From: Chelonoidis abingdonii
Taxonomy: Eukaryota > Chordata > Testudines > Testudinidae
Reading direction: 5' to 3'
Length of the DNA: 64,000 nt
Assembly: GCF_003597395.2 (NCBI RefSeq)
Contig: NC_133770.1
Coordinates: forward strand, 31,004,982-31,068,981
The notes beneath the pieces are model-generated. The model did not search any database. It had not been told where the DNA came from and was given only the letters and a program-made list of their open reading frames with translations. The translations under genes were made by a program, and so were the position numbers. Below are positions 1 through 10,767 of this stretch, piece after piece (position 1 is the first letter of the stretch; the number at the start of each line of letters is the position of its first letter).

Positions 1-290
1 TTCTGAGCCTGCTTCTTCCCAGTTCTGCTCCTGCCTCAGCCCCAGTCCTGCCTCTAGGTAACCAGTCCTGACCTCTCACTCCAATTCCTGACTTTGGCAC
101 TGATCCTGGCACCTGGCCTCTGACTCTGGTTTTGGCCCTGGGCTCCAATTCCTGACTACCAACTCCTGCCGTAACCACGAGGTTTGATTCCTGCTCCAAC
201 CGCCAGGCACAACTGCCTGTGTCCTTTTCACTGACAGTTTGAGCAGCCCCAACACAAACAATAAAGGGATTAAACCTGACATGGTGAGCA
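1..290. repeat. Degenerate C/T-rich repeat
   Basis: The stretch is built from imperfect iterations of CCTGACTCC-like and TTCCTG-like words, giving a strongly pyrimidine-rich plus strand. The minus-strand open frame it creates (76-291) has the composition of this repeat and no recognisable domain. I read it as a fragment of a degenerate tandem or interspersed repeat. Its family is not identified. Confidence 0.4.
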
Positions 291-349
291 AGGATTCTAC
301 AAGAGCTTACAAAGTACATGAAGGGTGCTGGCTGGAGGCATTATTCAAG

Positions 350-1360
350 CAGAGATCAGGAACAGGCGTAATAGCTCCATGTAACTCTTTGGGGAGTGCA
401 TGTTAAGGGCTTTCCCTTTGCCCTGCCCCTGGTTCTTATCATGCAGACAGAAAGCAAAAGACCAGAAGGCAAAAGTGCAGGCAATGCAGTGTTGGGGTTA
501 ATCAAGCAAGCATATCCATAGCCAGCAGAGCCTTTTTCCCAGTGTTCCCATTTTCCCTTCCTTTGCAGGCATACTTATACCTGTAAGTGCATGCCCTTGG
601 TCATACCCCTTACAATTTATAGCCATATTCCGTTTTGAAGGGTCTTGGGTCTGGGGGCTTCGGTGCCACCTCTATTGTATCCCATGGGACGGGTAAGGAG
701 TGAGGTTGTGCTTGGTGTGATACAGCATGGCCAGAGGGCAGCAGAACAGTGTTAGCAGGGAGCCTTATTCCCTGCAACGGGAGGAAGGTTTGCTATAGAT
801 TAACTAGAGCACCTGAAGCCAATTAGAGCACCTGTAGCCAATTAGGGCACCTGAAGCCAGTCATGTGATAAAACCCCCTGCTTCAGTCAAACAATGTGGG
901 AGTTAGAGCAGGAAGGTTTAGTTGGAGCAGAGAGCAGTTTGAAGGAGTAGGAGTAGGAGTAGGAGTAGGAGAAGAGAGACAAAAGGAAAGTTTGGAGGAG
1001 TGCTGTGGTGGGCTGAGAAATCCAAAAGAAACCCTAGGTAAGGGGCACCTGGCATGTGTAGAAGGAGGGTAAGAAGCCCCTTCACAAGCTTAAGGGCAGG
1101 ACAGGGAAGTAACCCAGGGGAAGGAACCACTAGTTCAAGTGGTTCACCACAAACCTCAGGGCCCCTAGGTTGGGACCTGGAGAAGAGGGTGGGCCCAGGT
1201 CCCTCCCTCTCCACCCCCCTCCTCAAGGACACTAGTGGGATAATTAAAATACTGGTTCAGAGGCAAGCAATGGCACCCTGAACCTTCTCCAAAGAAGAGA
1301 AAGCGCGAGACCCAGCATAACAGGGCTGGCAATTTGCCACATTGGTCAGGTACAGGCATT
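350..1360 (+). repeat. Interspersed repeat, class unassigned (LTR-like candidate)
   Basis: The interval contains three near-identical copies of an AGAGCACCTGAAGCCAATT-type phrase (about 806-860), a short (GGAGTA)n tract and purine-rich sequence. It resembles a multi-copy sauropsid repeat I remember, but I cannot see matched termini or a target-site duplication, so class and boundaries are uncertain. Open frames inside it on both strands are short, mutually overlapping and without domains, and I do not count them as genes. Confidence 0.35.
944..969 (+). repeat. (GGAGTA)n microsatellite
   Basis: About four and a half consecutive GGAGTA units lie inside the larger interspersed repeat. Confidence 0.85.
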
Positions 1361-1504
1361 TCTTTGGCCTTTTAGCATTTCTTATCCCTTCCCCCCCCAT
1401 CTCCCTCATCCCTCCTGACTGGTTGGTTGACCTTATCTCAGGAAAGGAGTTGAGGCAGGACTGTCCTTCAAGTGTACGCTCTACCCAGCTACACTTTAGC
1501 CAGA

Positions 1505-1740
1505 GGTGAAAGTAAGGTGGTATGGCTCGGTACATCGTACTGGTAAAAAGTAGCGATCAGTAGCGGCCCATACTGCTGACTTTAAAGCACTGCCATGGCA
1601 GTGCTTTAACATCAGTGCCCCTTTTGCACCCTACATCAGCAGAACTGCCGGGTCCCTATCGACAGGGTTGCTGATGTGGGGGGGCACAAAAGGGGCAGCA
1701 ACGATCAAGCAGAGCTGCCAATAGGGGGACGCAAAAGGGG
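1505..1740. mobile_element. MITE-like fragment with perfect palindrome
   Basis: The sequence starts with an AGAGGTGAAAGTAAGGTGGT-like end followed by alternating GGTAC/GTAC words, which resembles a non-autonomous DNA transposon end common in turtles. It contains a perfect 28-bp palindrome at 1582-1609 centred on CCATGG. A second, shorter GGGGCACAAAAGGGGCAGCA-like phrase repeats at about 1680-1700 and 1730-1744. I could not pair terminal inverted repeats, so the boundaries are approximate. Confidence 0.4.
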
Positions 1741-3920
1741 CAGCAAAGTTAAAAATCTTTCATCACTTTCCCCGCCTCTCCATCCCCTCCTCTTCAAGAT
1801 CCTGTTGAACTGTCTGATCAAAAGCCCGTTAAAGTAAATGGAAATATTCTCATTATTGTCAGTGGACTTTGGATCAAGCTCCCAGGTTGTTTGCTGGCTA
1901 ACAAAAACTTTCAGAAAAGTATTGCTGAAAAAAATGTTTTTTGAGTATCTTTAGTACTAACTAGCTAACTGACTACAGGTCAGAGTACACCTAACAGACG
2001 GGGGGAAAGGCGAAAGAGAATGAAACAACTAGAGTGAAGGGAGAAAAAGGCAGGGAATGGATGGTGAATAACTGAGATAGAGGGTAAAAATAAAATAATT
2101 AGTTAAGAAATGAAAGAAAAGACAGAGAAAGTAGGCGTGGATATAGATCTATGTGCAGAAAAAAAGAGAGGAGAAAAAGTGAAACAAAATAATAAGCAGA
2201 AGAAACGAAGGAGAAGAATAAGAATGAATGTTGGACTGTTTAAAAAGAAGAGATGGAAACAAAAGCTGAGAAAACATGACAATAGGCCTGAGAGATTCTG
2301 CAAGGAGAGATGCAATAAAGAAGGATAAGCAAACAGTTGAGAGATGAGAGGAATTAAGAGCAAGGGTGCAACATAGAGTAAATGAGAACCAAATGTTACT
2401 GTAACAAAGATTTTAAAATATGGAGGATGGAGAAATTGTAACAGGGAAATATTAAGGGGGTAGTTTTTTGGTTTAGTTGTTTTTCTTTGGGTTGTTTCTT
2501 TTTTGCATATACTTGAAAAGGTTCTTAGTTTTCAAAAAACCAGCTGAAAATTCTAGACTAGATGTTGAGGAGATAAGAGTCAGAACTCTCGTGTGTCCTT
2601 CCATACTTGCATGACAAGATATGCCTAGTGTATGCATTTTTTACTTTCTTCCTTTCTTTTCAGTTTTTCCATGACTCATGGCATTTGCTAGAGGTTAGGG
2701 AATTGTCAGGATGCTTATCGTGTATGGGGTGTTGTGAGTGGGTTCAGTACCTTGGAGGACAGTTCGGTCATTTGATTAAGTCTGCTGCAGGTTTTGTCAA
2801 TGGGAGGAAGGAGGGGTACAGGTTAGATTCTAGCAGAGCAGTCAAGTCAAGGTAAACACTCGCACAGATTAATGGTAGATGGAAGTTGCACCTGTGCACC
2901 CTGCACATTGCAACAGCTCAGAGTCAAACCAGGAACTTCATGGTCCAAAGGCAGCAGTTCCATCAAGTGAACCACAAGGGATTATCCCATTGCCTGAGTC
3001 AGCAGGAGTAATGTTAAGCTTCTCTCAGCTAGAAGTCATTTTTATCACTTTTAGTTTAGTACACATTGTTGACTCCATGCTGCTCAGGAGGTGATTTTTT
3101 CCCCAGACAGTATCTTATTTTTACTGACAGTAGGCAGAGCAGCTACACAAGTGCACCCATGTAATGGAAGCAAGAGCACAGTGTTCCGACATAAGGAAAA
3201 CAGCTCTAGATGAGGTTACAGATCTGCAGGAGTGAGACCCATACTAGATGTTGCAGCCATTAACCTCCTTTGCCTTTGTTCCAGACTAGCAGGTTGTGGC
3301 AGCAGCCAGGAGAGATAAGGCTTTAGTGAAATGCAATCCAAAGAGAGAAAATGTGCGACAAATTGCACTCTCAAAGTAGCTTGTGATCTGAGATGGGTTA
3401 TATTTGTTCTGCTTTATGCAGTTTTGGTGGCAAAATCTCATTGTTTTTTTATTTTACACCTCAAGAATTTAGTATGATCCATGTAATCTTACAGCATTTC
3501 ATTAACATTATTATTAGTTAATAACTAACTAGTAACTAAATTAACTGAAGTCAGAGCAAAGTCCCAGAATTCAGAATGCATTCATATGGGGCCACTTCTG
3601 ATCCCTGATTTTTCCTGAGCTATCCCACAAAGTTCAACTACTTAGCTCAGCTCTTAATGATTTCAAAAGGTAGCAGGGAACCTCAGTGCTACTGCATCAT
3701 CTCTGATGTCTTTCATTGCAACACCGTCCTGAGGCCAGGTCTGCAGTTCCACCCCATAGAAATCAGTGAGTTCAGCTCTAGTGAGCACTGAGCAGAAACA
3801 AGGACATTAAATTGGGTTTGATGAGCTCTGTCTTTAAATACTAGAGGAGGAGGGTCCAACATAGCCAGGACTTTTAAAATAAAGTCCACATACAGGTTTC
3901 ACACACAACATTTTGGCACC
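1741..3920. other. No gene recognised; purine-rich then unique sequence
   Basis: Bases 1980-2450 are A/G-rich on the plus strand and create lysine/arginine-rich open frames (for example 2110-2328) that I attribute to composition. The rest looks unique. I see no exon, RNA gene or element ends. Confidence 0.5.
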
Positions 3921-5735
3921 TGAGGTGGGGAGCTCAAATGGCTCCCTCATCTTTCTCACTTGGGCCAAAACTTTGAAAGGTCTCAATTCTGCCTTCTTCC
4001 TGTTCTTCTGTCATGGTACTTCTCTGCTACCTACCCCAATAAAGGAGAACTAACAACTTAAAACGCCTTGTTCAAAAATTTTAAGAAACACTTAACATTC
4101 AAATGCTTGAATAGCAAATGTAACTTTTTTTGTCTGCATAGTAAACACTGGCATTTTATCTGTTTGAATAATCAAAGTGGTGCTTTCCATGCCTTCTTGG
4201 TTGCAAAGATTTGAACTGCTTCCTGAAGGTCCACAGTCTGGGCCGGCTCATGCTCTGTTGAGATGGTTGCAAGGCTGACAAGCCTCTCCTGTGTCATTGT
4301 GGAGCGTAGATGTGTTTTTATTAACTTCAGCTTGGAAAAGCTATGTTCCCCACTGGCAACTGTTACGGGAAGTGCTAGAAGTATGCGCAGAGCAACAAAA
4401 GCATTTGGAAAGAGGGTGGTCATCTTACTTGTGCACATATTTTCCAGAACAGCCTTTGGAGTTGATCCTGCTGGAATGTATCTTGAAAGAGCTTTCAGTT
4501 CATCACCTAAATCACTCACATCAATAACTTGCATATCATCATTCGTCAACACTGTCTCTAGTGCCCTGCATTGCTGGTGTAGGTCTTTTTCAGGTACAGT
4601 GAGGAGTTGTGGAGTATCATACAACATGCCAAATATACTGCTGTGTTCCTTGAGCTGCATGAAATGTTCTTCAGCTGACTGTATTGCACAATCTAGCACC
4701 TGGTTAAAGAATTCAATTTTGAATTGTTGTTTGGGGTCTCTTATGGGATTATCCCATGCCTCATAATCAAAATGTCTTCTTCTTTGGTGACTCTTGTATT
4801 CTTGAATGGGTGGGAAAATAGCTTCAGTGTGAAGTTCGTTCCTCTGCCAACTTCTGTGCACTCTTCAGAACGTTTTGAAATCCCTCATCTGACCGGTAAG
4901 ACTGTAGGTATGACTTTGGTTTGTCCAGTTGTTCCATTGCTCCAGGTATATCAAGGTCAACACCTTGGAGTTTCTTGCTTACAACATTTATTTCAAACAG
5001 TATGTCATGCCACAACACTAAGCCACACAGAAATTTGAAGTTATGTATGTTTCTGGTGATTCCATTTCCCTTGGCCACTGTTCTCCCACGAACAGTTCCT
5101 GTGATAGCATTATCCTCCATAATGGCAACTAAGGCATCATCTATCTTCCCAATTTGGTGTTTGATAGGCTTTATTGCCTCCACTCGACTTTCCCATCATG
5201 TGGGACTCAGTGGTTTCAGTATCAGAGAGTATGTTCCCTGATGTTGCTTCAAAATTTGTCATTGATGAGTTGATGCAGAGAAAATTACATAGATGCTTTG
5301 AATTACATTAAAAATTTCAGCAGCCTTACTAGAAACCTTACTGATGCTGCATCACTGACCACAAAGTTCAATGAATGAGAACTGCATGGGACAAAAAAAG
5401 CTTGAGGGTTTAACTCTCGGATCTGTGTCTACTCTCCTTTGTTCTTTCCTGTCATGTTGGCACCTGTAGTAGAGCGGGTCCGGGGCTCAATCCTCCTTGA
5501 GGGCAGAGGGGAGCCACACCGGCTCATCGCACTCCGTCGGCCTCGGGCCCGTCCCTTGCTGCGGGGCTGAGCGAACTGACAACAGTTAGTAAGTGGCTCA
5601 GGCCCTCGGGTGCAGGGCTGAGTGTATGACTGGCCTCTAGATGCCCCCAGGTCCGGGGTCAGGGCGGGGCCGTAAGCAGTTCAGCAGTCAGGCCCTTTCA
5701 GTCGGGCTGAGCACAAGATAACAGTATATATATAA

Positions 5736-5894
5736 GCCCAGGCCCTTGGGCAGGGCGGGGCAGCACACAGTCTAAGGTCAGGCCTTCAGCAGGGGCTGAG
5801 CGATAAGGTAGCAGTATCTAGGCCCAGGCCCTTGGGCAGGGCGGGGCAACACACAGTCTAAGGTCAGCCCTTCAGCAGGGGCTGAGCGATAAGA
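5736..5894. repeat. 86-bp tandem duplication inside the LTR
   Basis: Two nearly identical units start with GCCCAGGCCCTTGGGCAGGG at 5736 and 5822, an 86-bp period. The second unit ends at about 5894. Confidence 0.85.
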
Positions 5895-6005
5895 CAACCA
5901 CTGTAGATGGTCTCCTCAGGCCAAGGGAGGGGGAGTCTGCCACCCTTAATGGGGTGGCAGGGGGAACGCAGGTCCTCCCACTCCACTGCATTCCAGCCCG
6001 GGGCC

Positions 6006-6653
6006 CTAGCAGCGGTCAACGCTACTGACGGTCAGTGGGGGATCCTGACCGAAACACACTGACATTGGCTCAGGTGAGTCTGCAGCCTGACTGGAGTCGG
6101 CTGCCCCCGAGCCACTTCCAACCTCCCGCTCACTGGGTACCTGCCCTTTGCCAGCATCGTCCGGGGGGTCCAAAACCATGGGTTCCTCAGGGTGTCCAGC
6201 GTCGGGAGGTCCAGTCAACTCGTCAGGGTACCGGGCATCGGGAGGTCCAGTCCACTCGTCAGGGTACCGGGCATCGGGAGGTCCAGTCCACTTCTCGGGG
6301 TACCGGGCGTCAGGCAGTCCGGTCCACTCCTCGGGGTACTGGGTGTCGGGAGGTCCAGTCCATTCCTCAGGGTACCGGGCTTCGGGAGGTCCAGACAGCT
6401 CCTCCACAGGCAGAGCGTCGGACAGCTCAGTCAACATCTCTGGGTACTGGCCCCAGGGGAGGTCAGGCCAGTACCCCTCCGGATACCTAGCACGGGGTAG
6501 GCCGGGCCCAGCGGGAGCTTGGGCCCCAGCGTCTGCCTTCTCCGGCAGTCTCCTCCTAACTGAGCGCTGGGGCCGGGCTTTTGTACTTCCTGTCCCGCCC
6601 CTTGACTTCCGGGGGGCGGGGACAGGCTGCGGGGCCTCTGCCCGTGGCCACAC
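6006..6653 (-). CDS. Hypothetical repeat-rich open frame within the LTR
   Basis: A 215-codon open frame lies wholly inside the LTR-type insertion. The N-terminal third is arginine/proline-rich. The middle carries 12-residue repeats of the form PPDARYPDEWTG, encoded by the 36-bp DNA repeats at 6201-6380. The C-terminus is serine/aspartate-rich. There is no signal peptide, membrane segment or domain I recognise. Repeat length is a multiple of three, so copy-number change would not break the frame, and openness may simply reflect GC-rich composition. I do not assign a function, and whether it is translated is unknown. Confidence 0.25.
   Translation of the reverse strand: MWPRAEAPQPVPAPRKSRGGTGSTKARPQRSVRRRLPEKADAGAQAPAGPGLPRARYPEGYWPDLPWGQYPEMLTELSDALPVEELSGPPEARYPEEWTGPPDTQYPEEWTGLPDARYPEKWTGPPDARYPDEWTGPPDARYPDELTGPPDAGHPEEPMVLDPPDDAGKGQVPSEREVGSGSGAADSSQAADSPEPMSVCFGQDPPLTVSSVDRC
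6201..6380. repeat. 36-bp minisatellite, five full units
   Basis: Five consecutive 36-bp units start at 6201, 6237, 6273, 6309 and 6345, each close to GTCGGGAGGTCCAGTCCACT followed by CGTCAGGGTACCGGGC. A partial sixth unit follows. Units differ by a few substitutions, and no unit has an internal indel. Confidence 0.9.
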
Positions 6654-8430
6654 CTTGACTGGCCTATTCCCTTCAGGAGCGTGGGGGAGTGGGGCCCCCT
6701 CGCTACAGCACCATTATCGTAGCCCTGACCTCTCATGTTAGCTATCGCAATTCCTGTATCTTCCAGCTTTTTAAGAAGCACATCTGTCATACCAGCTCCT
6801 GTAGTATCATCACTGTCAATAAATTCTAGAAAATGCTCTCTGAGAGTCACCATTGCAGGGACATTTTCACTAGGTTCTGTTGTTGTTACAAAATGCACCA
6901 TTAAAGTCATTTGTTCTGTATGGCTGATGTCAACTGAGCAGTCTAGAATAACAGAGTAATATCTTGCTGACTTCAGATCTGCCACAATCTTCTGTTTGAC
7001 TTCTGTTGCCAGTAACTGTATGATCTCATTTTGAATTGTTTTTCCGAGATAGTGGTGTGTGTACATTTCTTGGGTGATGACTCATCTTAGATGCTCCTGG
7101 AGTACAGCATCAAACTCAACCATCAGTGCCACAATTTTAAGGAAGTTTCTATTGTTTGGCACATACAGCTGATCTGAAGTGCCACACAATGCTAGGTTTT
7201 GGGTAGCAAGCGTTCTCACAATGGCAATGAGCCTTTTCAGAACATTTTGCCAGTAAAGAGACTCTGATGCAATCGTCTCTTGATGCTGATGATCTATGGT
7301 GGCCTTTAACCTTAGTCTCATCTCAAGCTCTTTCACCTATGGAATGCTCCCTGGTGATTTGCTGCCTTCTCATGGCATGACAGATTTTTAGCCAGATTTT
7401 TCCAGTCCTTTGTTCCTGTAGAACCCAATGTGGCTGGAATGTTAAATTGGAAGAGTTTGAAACAAAAGCAGTATGCAGCATTCTGGGTTTTTGAGTAGAT
7501 AAGCCATGGCCTCTCCATTTTGTCTTCATTGGGGATTTCATGCCAGTAATGTGTTGCATGGAAATTTCTATTATCATTGTCTTTGGGGAACATGAAGTTT
7601 TTCACTTGCTGTGGCCCATGCAGTATAAGGAAGTCCCTCGGGCTACTGCTCAAGTGAGTCCACAATCCTGGATCATCTAGACTTAAGGAACTAAACTCAG
7701 CAGCAGCTGTCTCTTGCACCTCCACCACACTCTTCTGTGATCTACACTTTTCTTCAGGAATGTACATGGTTACATCCCATTTGAGATGGAGATATGGATG
7801 CTGCAGTAGCTGCCAGGTCACCTGCACTCTGACTAACTGGAAGATCAGGCATATCGTCACCACTCACATCCTCACTGGGGCCGGAAGGCTCACCGTGAAC
7901 ATTTGTGTCTATGTATCTCAGGAGAACTCCTTCCTGCTTGGATTGAAAAGCTTCCTTTGCTTGTTTTCTTTTTCTGAATGCTGCCCCAGAGGGGTGTTTT
8001 CTTCTTTCACTCATGACTGCTGTTCTATGCCAGGTATAGTGGCTCTCAACATTCAGTTGAAGGGGACAAATAAGCAGGCTGGTAGCAGGGCCTGAGTGAG
8101 GGAAGATATCACATCTTAAGGGTCTAACTGGCTCCTATTACTTCAGTTGACTGCCTGTTCTCCTCAAGTTGATTCAGTGAAGCAGCAGGAAACAGGAAGC
8201 TCCCTGAGAAGCTGGTGTTCATCAGTCCAGGCTTCCGGGGGTGCTAGAGAAGTACATAAGAGGAACCTCCTCTTCTCTCTCCCTGCAGCTCTTCCTTCTT
8301 TCTCTTATTCCCTCTAACCTTTTCTCCTGCCTGCCCATTATGTCTCTTGTGCCCTCCTTCCTTCAGCACAGCACTCCACCAACTCTGTGCATTTAGAGCC
8401 ACCTCAGTTCGCCTCATGGTAAGGCCAGCC

Positions 8431-9045
8431 CTGTCCACATATCAGCTGGCAGGTAGGAACATCCATCTGTCCATCTCAATTTTCACTTGAATTGGCCATC
8501 ACTACCCTGAGCTTAAAAAATGAGGTTACATTTAGAGTGACCCTCACCTCATTTAAGACCCTCACCTCTGTTGTCTTTTAGTAATACAATAAGGATAATA
8601 ACATTACATTATCCCTGCATTCAAATTACGTTTTTTATTAAAGCTAATGTTAAAATTATATAAAATACAGGTTAAGGAAAGAGTGTCTGTACCTCTGGGT
8701 ATAGTGCTTAAATTATCCAAAAGTACAAAGGTTGGTTTAAAAGTAATACAATATAAATAGTACCTAATCAGCAATAACTCACATAAGATGAATAAGTTTA
8801 ATGATACAATTTAGATATTAGCATCCAGGTATTCAGGTACATCACCCAGGAAAAGTAATACAGAGAGTTGGTTATAGAAAGCAGATATAGGAAGGAGAGT
8901 GGATTGTCCCTCAGTAACTAGGCATTTAGGATAGGTTGTCCCTTAGTAGATATAATCCATCAGAGAAGTATTTCCATTACTTTCTGATTTAGTTTCTCAT
9001 CAGCACTCCAGCTCCTCTTTCCTAGTATTGACAATGTCCAGTGAT
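8431..9045. other. Unique AT-rich sequence, nothing recognised
   Basis: The stretch is AT-rich and lacks any open frame of note, element ends or RNA gene signals that I can see. It separates the hAT relic from the next MITE. Confidence 0.5.
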
Positions 9046-9053
9046 GTGTTCTA

Positions 9054-9482
9054 CAGGGGCGTGGGAACTAGGGATGCTAACCCCATACCCAGGGTCCCTG
9101 TGCTGCTGGACCCACACCCATGGCTCTGCCTCCAGCCCCACGTGGGGTCCCAGCTGTCACAGGATCCCTGCCTGGAGCTCCACCCCCTTTTCCTGCATGT
9201 AGGGTGCTGGCTGCTGCAGGACCCCCAACCAGGGCTCTGTCCCTGACCCCGCATGCGGGGTCCTGGCTGCTGGCCCTGCACCTGGGGCTCTGTTTCTACC
9301 CCCAGCTGTGGTCCCAGCCTCAGCCCCCTTACCCTGTCCACCTCCTGCCCTCACCTCCCGGAGCCATAGCCTAGTCTTGCCCCAGATCTAGGGAAAGTGG
9401 GCATGGATGGGGTGCCAGGTAAAAAGTTTGGGGACAACTGGCTTTCAGCACCCTCACTGTAAAAATTGTTTCAGCAACTCTG
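9054..9482. mobile_element. hAT MITE, TIR CAGGGGYG...GGAAC, 8-bp TSD
   Basis: The element begins CAGGGGCGTGGGAACTAGGG and ends GTTTCAGCAACTCTG, whose reverse complement is close to the start. It is flanked by GTGTTCTA (9046-9053) and ATGTTCTA (9483-9490), a 7/8 match of the 8 bp expected for hAT. The interior is C-rich, with imperfect iterations of CTGCAGGACCC/CTGGCTGCTG phrases that create overlapping open frames with no domains. The end sequences match the element at 41646-41974, so the two belong to one family with different interiors. Confidence 0.8.
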
Positions 9483-9499
9483 ATGTTCTAGGTAGATGT

Positions 9500-10545
9500 C
9501 CCTTGACTATCTGATGGCATCTGACACAATGAGTTGCCACATCAGCCGAGCATAGTGTTGATTGATTCCGCATTCTCGCAATATTTGAACATTGCTGGGG
9601 TTCCACACACCCAGGGCTCCGACGATCAGTGCGTGACTTTGAACCTCGTAGCCTCTAGCTCTCAATGTGTCAGCCAGAGGGGCATATTTCTCCAACTTTC
9701 GAGATCAGGTATCACGGAAGGCTGGGGTCCTGTTTTCAAAGGGAACTTTGACACCTATCATGATGATCTTCTTCCATTCCTTGTTGCTGATGACGATGTC
9801 CAGTCACAGTTGCCTGTCCGTTTCGGGGATGGAGAAATTCACAGCAACCTTCTCCATGGGTGGCAGGATGGCTCAGACCAGGCAATCTTGGATGGTGTTG
9901 TGGTGCAGCTGTCAGGCTCTGGAATGGGGCTTGCAGCTACAGAAGACATGGGGTAGCATCTTGTTGGCATAGCCGCACTTCCTGCATCACTTATCCCAAT
10001 TCCCATGGTAGACGCAGTTGAGATGAGTCCTGTGGAGGACCTTCCAGTCAGCAGATTGGGTGAAGCTGCCCCCAGAGAGGAAGTGGTTGCTGGCATCCCA
10101 CTTGCATGCCACCTCGAAGGCCTTGCCTGGGTCCAGCTTCCGTTTCAGGTTTTCCATGTCCTGGGAATGGATGGCATGCTTTGGGATCCTCTCCAGCATG
10201 GTTCTAGCTCTTGGAGTGATGATTGTGTGCTCCGTATTCTTCACTGTGTCACCAGAACTCCCAGCTCCTGACATTCCTCGCACTGTGTCCAGTGGCAGCC
10301 GATATGCTCCTCCAGTTGTCATGTAACATTGCAGGCATGAGTCCAGAGAGAAGCAAAGTCTCTCCCATCTCTTCCAAATTCGCCTTCCAATGTGCTGCTC
10401 AGGTAGGTGGCAACATCTTGGTTGGACGGGGTCCTGGTGATTTGCTTCCTGATAATGTCCTGCATAGAACTCTCCACAAAGTTTCTCACCATGCATCCAG
10501 GCACTTTTACCCTGCAAGGTGGTAAATTGAGGCAAAGAACACTGC
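9500..10545 (-). pseudogene. R2-type LINE, 3' end: zinc knuckle and restriction-like endonuclease
   Basis: The minus strand encodes the C-terminal part of a site-specific-type non-LTR retrotransposon. In order: a thumb-like region with DIIRKQITRTPSNQDVATYL (about 10470-10410) and an EHTIITPRARTMLERIPKHA stretch (about 10237-10178); a CRKC...H...C zinc knuckle (about 9940-9990); then the restriction-like endonuclease with PFENRTPAF (about 9720-9745), EKYAPLADTLRARGYEVQ and ALIVGALGVW. R2-clade proteins use this order, nicking target DNA to prime reverse transcription. The copy is dead: several in-frame stops, frameshifts, and an aspartate expected just before PFENR appears as glycine. The reverse transcriptase core is missing through 5' truncation at about 10545. 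It lies in no visible 28S rDNA. Confidence 0.7.
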
Positions 10546-10559
10546 CCAGCATACTGTGT

Positions 10560-10767
10560 AGTGGCTGTTCACTTACGGTTTGCATGCTTTTCAGACATTG
10601 TTGTTTTCCCATATTAATGTTGGATTCTCTTTCCCAGGGGTAATGTTTGTTTCCCCAGATTTCTGGGAGGGTGCTCAAGTTGATTTGTTTTCTAATGTTA
10701 AGAGGAACCTCTAGATATTGAACCTGGCCCTTGTTGCTGCCGAAATTGCCTAGCAGAAGGGTTCCAT
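10560..10767 (+). mobile_element. LTR fragment (same family as 62960-63678)
   Basis: The end of this block parallels 63560-63678 phrase by phrase: a CCAG...GGG...TTGA..CGATTT-like stretch, GGAACCYCTAGATAYTGAA, CCCTTGTTGCTGCC and AGCAGAAGGGTTCCA. Similarity fades upstream of about 10600. It abuts the truncated end of the R2-type LINE. Confidence 0.5.

Larger units (their letters stand above)
5465..6707 (-). mobile_element. LTR-type insertion (probable solo LTR), TSD GCACC
   Basis: A 1,243-bp GC-rich block interrupts the hAT transposase. It begins TGTAG and ends CTACA, and is flanked by the same five bases GCACC (5460-5464 and 6708-6712). Removing it and one copy of GCACC joins the two halves of the transposase. 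TG...CA ends with a 5-bp duplication are the signature of LTR retrotransposon integration. No gag or pol sequence lies inside, so a solo LTR left by recombination is the simplest reading. Minus orientation is inferred from the open frame and a GC-rich promoter-like start. It is much more CpG-rich than its host element and is clearly the younger insertion. Confidence 0.75.
4172..8014 (-). pseudogene. hAT transposase relic (TTF finger / DUF4371 / hAT dimerisation)
   Basis: This gene would encode the transposase that cuts and pastes its own element. It is now broken. Segments in order on the minus strand are: a lysine-rich N-terminus (8014-7754); a TTF-type zinc-finger region with HYWHEIPNEDKMERPWLIYS and CFCFKLF (7863-7333); a DUF4371-type helical stretch (7336-7082); the RNase-H-like core with YYSVILDCSVDISHTEQ, whose aspartate matches the first catalytic position (7066 onward); then, beyond the insertion, an FFVPCSSHSLNF-like motif (about 5375-5420) and the C-terminus with LPVTVASGEHSFSKLKL (4861-4172), which retains the glutamate of the hAT ASxE motif. 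Reading frames shift near 7830, 7330, 7075 and 4850. An in-frame stop follows the insertion site. ZMYM1-like host proteins share this architecture, but the frameshifts and nearby non-coding ends favour a transposon relic. Confidence 0.85.
3925..8430 (-). mobile_element. hAT-superfamily DNA transposon, decayed, with nested LTR insertion
   Basis: The element is defined by a hAT transposase relic reading on the minus strand from about 8014 to 4172, plus flanking sequence on each side that resembles non-coding ends of this transposon type. The downstream flank (3925-4171) has a TTTTGGCACCTGAGGTGGGG motif. The upstream flank (8095-8430) is pyrimidine-rich leader-like sequence. I could not pair terminal inverted repeats or an 8-bp duplication, so the outer limits are estimates. 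The element is split by an LTR-type insertion at 5465-6707. Confidence 0.6.

Noticed and set aside
2103..2363. Hydrophobic minus-strand frame resembling a membrane protein
   Set aside because: It is the complement of a purine-rich tract, so its Leu/Phe/Ser content is compositional.
4263..4766. 167-codon plus-strand open frame
   Set aside because: It is the antisense of the hAT transposase C-terminal region.
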